Positions 59,510 through 64,000 of a stretch of 64,000 bases of DNA are shown here, piece after piece; position 1 is the stretch's first letter; every line of letters begins with the position of its first letter. The stretch spans positions 6,828,001-6,892,000 of the forward strand of contig NC_091671.1 in NCBI RefSeq assembly GCF_042453785.1, given 5' to 3'. The notes under the pieces are model-generated. The model was not told where the DNA came from and did not search any database. It worked only from the letters and a program-made list of their open reading frames with translations. Made by a program: the position numbers and the translations under genes. This DNA is from Malus domestica (Eukaryota; Streptophyta; Magnoliopsida; Rosales; Rosaceae).

Positions 59510-61166
59510 TTATGCTTGATATGGCTTGCTAATGAAGGCATTAGTTAGGGCAGAGTCACTAGCAAAAGAAGCCACCAGAAGACTCAAAGCCTGCAAACAA
59601 ATAAGGAATATTTCAGGAGTCATCAGCAACTATTTAATTAGCTTCCAAAATTCATTAAAACCAAGTCTTTGCCTAATGCCCTCAAGTGCTTAAAAGATCC
59701 TGCAAGTTAATACTAAGGATTCTATTCGTATAGGCAATCGAAAATTATAAACGAGTACTCACCTCCTTCTTGCCCATAAGAACAACTCTATTTTCAGTGT
59801 CGGTGAAAGGTACATTCAGTTTGTCAAGAACAGACAGCTCAAAGATTGTAGATATCGGTCTTATGACCAGATTGTCAGCTACTGTGAAAGACGCCGGTCC
59901 TTTCAAAAATCCTCTAGCACTGGAGTTGTTATCTGTGGGTTCGATTTTACATGACTCCAATGGCGTATTAGAAGGGATAAGGGAACTATCGGTAGTTAGC
60001 TTGCCGTCGAGATAATAATATGAGGCTTCCTCAATTCCCAAAAGACTCTTGTAGCAAAAACCAGGAACAAGCTTCGGATTCAGTAGCATTTCCTTGTGAT
60101 GATTTGACTTCAAGTATTGTTCATCGAGATCTTGGATGCTCCGGTATAACTGATCAATGCATCCCTTCAGAGACCCATCCTGTATCTGCTTTGCTACAAA
60201 CCCAAGTGGCAGAGTTAGGAAACTGAAAAGTAAATTAACAAAATCCTCCCCGGCTTCTGCGTAGCAAACAATGTTCTTGGATTTGCTAATTATCAGCTTG
60301 ATAGAAATGTTGTCTTCTTCCGTCAGCACTGTCTCCCCTACTGTTTGAGGATCAATGTGTATGGCTTGATAATTATTTTCATTGCTCCGTTTGGCCACGC
60401 GTTTATGCTTCAGTAGAGTTTCGGTCAATGGTGTCTTTGATACTAAGGAGCTTATAAGCAAATTCATAACCTGGGAAAGAAATCACGTCAGAAATCACCA
60501 CTGCAATTTTAACGAAAAGCTAATTAAGACATGCGTAAATCAACAATTGAGTACCTCATCAACTCCAATATTCATATTCAACTCCTCGGTAGTAGTCCTA
60601 TTGGTGACTCCAAGATTTGTAAATAAAGAATCGATTGATTTGCTAAAAGGGGAGATCAGTTGTAAATCATCGGTAATCAGAAGCCTGGCTGACTCTGTTA
60701 CAAATGCGCTTGCAACATCCACAGAAAATGTAATCTCACGATCCATGGAATGTTGGCACCATGGATTAGAGATACCTCGGTAATAACTGAAGAACCTTCT
60801 TGTGGCATCCATCATACAAAGAGTATAAGGGCATACAAAGTACTGTGTTGGCTTGGCTTTGTGATCAATTTGCAATACAAGGTTCTTGCAATGAGGTTCA
60901 GCCGCGTTGTGGGGAAGCAACAACATTTCTCTACATGCATCTGAACGCAACTTACTTACGTCAATTTCCTTCACACTTGAATACAAATTGTTCATGCATC
61001 CTATATCCACTGGTGCTGAATGCTCACGACCAAGCTTGAGTATTGTTCCTAAGGGGATTGTCAAGAAACTTACAAGAACATCAACAAAAGCACTCTCGGA
61101 CTCTATGAAGATAACTTTGTTGCTCCCCTTATCCACCAATGCCTTCGAGTTTATCTTATTCCCCAT
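59510..61166 (-). CDS. DUF674 family protein, copy C
   Basis: A close paralogue of copy A. Exons on the minus strand are 60555-61166, 59763-60470 and 59510-59590, giving 466 residues with GT-AG junctions in phase 0. Exons 2 and 3 are almost identical in length and sequence to copy A. The main difference is in the N-half between FVCPYTLC and REITFSVDVA, where copy A has its cysteine pairs: copy C keeps the first pair (CPYTLC) but reads WCQHS where copy A has WCGAC, so the second pair is incomplete. The two-half organisation and SFLTIPLGTILKL and SFLTLPLGFVAKQ segments are intact. Function is unknown. Confidence 0.9.
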
Positions 61167-61389
61167 AGTCGGACTAGCTATGAATTGTTAAGAGGTTGCC
61201 TTTTTTACCCTTCTCTGCAGAATTTCAGCAAGTAAAGTGGCACACTATTTCCGGCTGAACATGAAAGGAGCAAGTGAGAAATCAAAATTTGCAGTATTAA
61301 GTTTCATAAATAGGCAGATGTTATGCGGATAACAAACATGATTCATATCTGAAAACCCGAATGCAGCATTTAATAGTGAATATATTCCA

Positions 61390-62400
61390 CCTCCTACAAC
61401 TGATGAGTGATCAGATGGAATGTATAACAAAAATAATACGATCTCTAGAAGCAGTTATGGCAGAGACACTATAACAATGAACAATTCAATTCCAAGTCAG
61501 TATTAACATAATACATATCAAGCAGATTGAACCAGTCCAGACGGATCAACATTGCAAGTACAATCAAATTTAAAAACATATAATTCAAACATCAAACCTT
61601 TTTGTGTAAAACTGTGAAGCTGAAGTAATGGGTGAAGGTAGTGAGAAGACAGAGACTTATAAAGCAGGCTCAGCTTAAAGTAATACACAAGTGTAAGACG
61701 GTTGCAGGGGGGCGCATATGTTATAGCCCAGCATTTTAGCTTTTGCTTTTGAAAAGCTAATGAGGTGTTAATCGCATCTCTAAATAAGATATCGAAGACA
61801 AAAACTTGTACAGAAGTTTTATAGTGACAAAGAAAGTTGAGGTTCCACCATAAAACTAATTGGGAATATGAAGAGTAGCCCAACTTATATATAAGCTCAT
61901 GCAACGTCTCTCCTCCAATTAATATGAGATTCATTTTCAACAAAAACAGAAGAAGCATCACCATCATGCATTAGATAACCAAGCTTTAGCTTTTGAAAGG
62001 AGTTGGGGTCACTTGAGTGGGGGTGCATATAAAGGGCCACCATCTTTAGCATTATGACTTAGCTAGGAAGAAATTTACAGTTCATCACCTGCAGATTCAT
62101 TACTTAGCTACGAAGAACTTTACGGTTTCATCACCTGTAGATTCATTACTTAGCTTGGAAGAACTTTATGGTTTCATCGTACCTGTAAGTTCGAAGCCCT
62201 GAAATTAAGTATAACATTTTGACTTTTAACTCCAGCTAATCGGGTGTTAACAGAATCTCCAAAGGAGACATCAATGGCAACCTAATGAGTTTGCTCAAAC
62301 TAGTTCAATTTGGTTAAATTGGGTAGAGAGGTGGATGCATTTGATACATAACTGTGACTACAACTGTGACTACAACTGATAAGGTCTACTGAATTACAAA
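61390..62400. repeat. DUF674-type upstream block, copy 3
   Basis: Upstream flank of copy C, with the blocks GCAGTTATGGCAGAGACACT, CATTTTAGCTTTTGCTTTTG, ACTTAGCTAGGAAGAAATTT and AACCTAATGAGTTTGCTCAA. It joins directly to a fourth copy at 62430. Confidence 0.8.
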
Positions 62401-62429
62401 AAATACGATTAGAGAAGAAATAGAAGAAA

Positions 62430-64000
62430 CCTAGTATGAGTGATGAGATGGAACGTATTACAAAAATAATACGATCCCTAGAAGCAGTTATGGCAGAGAC
62501 AGTATAACAATTAACAATTAAGTTTCAGGTCAGTATTAACATAATACATATCAAGCAGATTGAACCAGTCCAGACAGATCGACATTGCAAGTACAATTAA
62601 AATTTAAAAACATGAAATTCAAATATCTTTACCTTTTTGTGTAAAACTGCGAAGCTGAAGTAATGCGGGAAGGTAATGAGAAGACGAAGACTTAATGGGT
62701 GAAGGTAATGAGAAGACGAAGACTTATAAAACAGGCTCAACTTAAAGTCATACACAAATGGGAGACGGTTGCAAGGAGGTGCATATGTTATGGCCCAGCA
62801 TTTTGGCTTTTGCTTTTGAAAAGCTAATGAGGTGTTAATAGCATCTCTAAAAGAAGATATCTAAGACAAAAACTTGTATGGAAGTTTTATGGTGACACAA
62901 GAAAGTCGAGGTTGTACGAATTGAATGACGTGGAGCATGTGTCGTGTGGCCGTTGGGCATCACACGTGAACCAACCTGCTTTAATACTGCAAATAAGTTG
63001 AGGTTCCACCATAAAACCAATTGGCAATATAGGGAGTAACCCAACTTGCCATTGCAAGGTTTCCCCTTTCACCGATATGAGACTCTTTTACCTTCACATT
63101 CTCACAACTTCTATGTTGTGTTACTAATCAATGTGCTATAACATGAGTGAATTGGTAACAAAACGTGACAATGTGATGGTACCAGTGAAAATTACTCGGC
63201 ATCATTGTATATTTTCACTGACTGCACCTCAAACCAGTGTGGACCAGAAATTCCGTGGCTGCTACTGTTAAAAAACCTGTGTATAGTAGAACAAGGACTC
63301 GGCTTCTACGCAATCACTGATCTATTGATCTCACACTCACACGGATGAAAATGCAAAAAGTCCTCGCGTTTTCATCACCGTGAGATTGATCGCATCACTG
63401 ATGCTCAATTCTAAAAAGGGCAGTATTTTCTCAGTGACGAACTTACAGAAGGGTGCATCACGGTGACCTTATTAAACAACAACCTGATAAGATCGATCAA
63501 ACAATGAATAATACAATCCGTACGATCAGTTTACAGAAGCAAAAGAAGCGTCACCATCACGCATTAAGATAACCAAGCTTTAGCTTTTGAAAAGAAGTGA
63601 GGATCACTTTGAGTGGGGGTGCATATAAAGGGCCGCCATCTTTAGCTTTTGAAAAGAAGTATTCATTAGTTTACTTAGCTAGGAAGAAATTTACGGTTTC
63701 ATCGTACCTGCAGATTTGAAGCTCTGAAGTTATGTATAGCATTATGAGTTTAACCTCCAGCTAATCAGGTGTTAATAGAATATAATCTCCAAATGATACA
63801 TAAGAGGCAACCTAATTAATGAGTTTGATCAATATTGTTTAAATTGGGTAGATAGGCCTCTAATTAGTCTTTTATAAGAAAGATTGATGCATTTGATAGC
63901 TAACTGTGACTGCAACTGAAAAGGTCTACTGAATTACGAAAAATACGATCATAGAAGAAAAGGAAGAAACACGCATTAGACAGTTAATGACGAACAAATG
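62430..64000. repeat. DUF674-type upstream block, copy 4, with a unique insertion
   Basis: Repeats the block of 61390-62400 in the same orientation, directly to its right and with no gene between them. Relative to the other copies it has extra sequence at about 63090-63530 and a smaller extra piece at about 62905-62990. A 27-bp stretch TAATGGGTGAAGGTAATGAG is tandemly repeated near 62660-62720. The block runs off the window end. Confidence 0.75.

Overview
The window is plant nuclear DNA. It has long intron-rich genes with GT-AG (and two GC-AG) introns, a nuclear tRNA gene, and many plant transposons. Au-type SINE sequence, a Cassandra TRIM carrying 5S rRNA-like sequence, and MITE families that resemble those of apple and pear suggest a woody Rosaceae genome, probably Maleae. 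That taxonomic guess is from memory of repeat families and was not tested by search.

Layout. 1-6.9 kb is repeat-rich: a non-autonomous retroelement whose ORF is split by a hAT element. The hAT has an exact 8-bp target duplication and carries a U-box/ARM gene fragment and a transposase relic; several MITEs lie to its right. 6977-18197 (+) is a 23-exon SKI2-type DExH RNA helicase. 18786-19866 (-) is a small MEE59-like gene with a tRNA-Gly(TCC) on the opposite strand inside its first intron. 20.7-22.8 kb holds three MITE-type elements. 23460-24963 (+) is a DUF641 protein (IRK-interacting/GIL1 group). 26136-28709 (-) is a nine-exon mitochondrial uncoupling-type carrier, divergent from PCNA at 29652-31263 (+). 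The 943-bp spacer carries TGGGCC site II motifs, E2F-like sites, a TATA box and a telo-box. 33530-46567 (-) is a 13-exon enolase of the ENO3 subfamily, swollen by an 8.2-kb LINE/retroelement composite in one intron. From about 47.6 kb to the end lies a DUF674 cluster: two apparently intact genes, one broken gene, and four copies of a shared upstream block, two of which have no gene. A Cassandra TRIM sits just before the cluster.

The single-copy genes are unrelated housekeeping functions (cytoplasmic 3'-5' mRNA decay, mitochondrial carrier, DNA replication clamp, enolase-like protein) and do not form a pathway. The most notable points are the nested and composite transposons, the enolase with altered active-site residues, and the duplication history of the DUF674 cluster. 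I found no CRISPR array, bacterial-style operon or obvious new defence system. All exon boundaries were assigned by eye, from reading frame, splice dinucleotides and remembered homologues.
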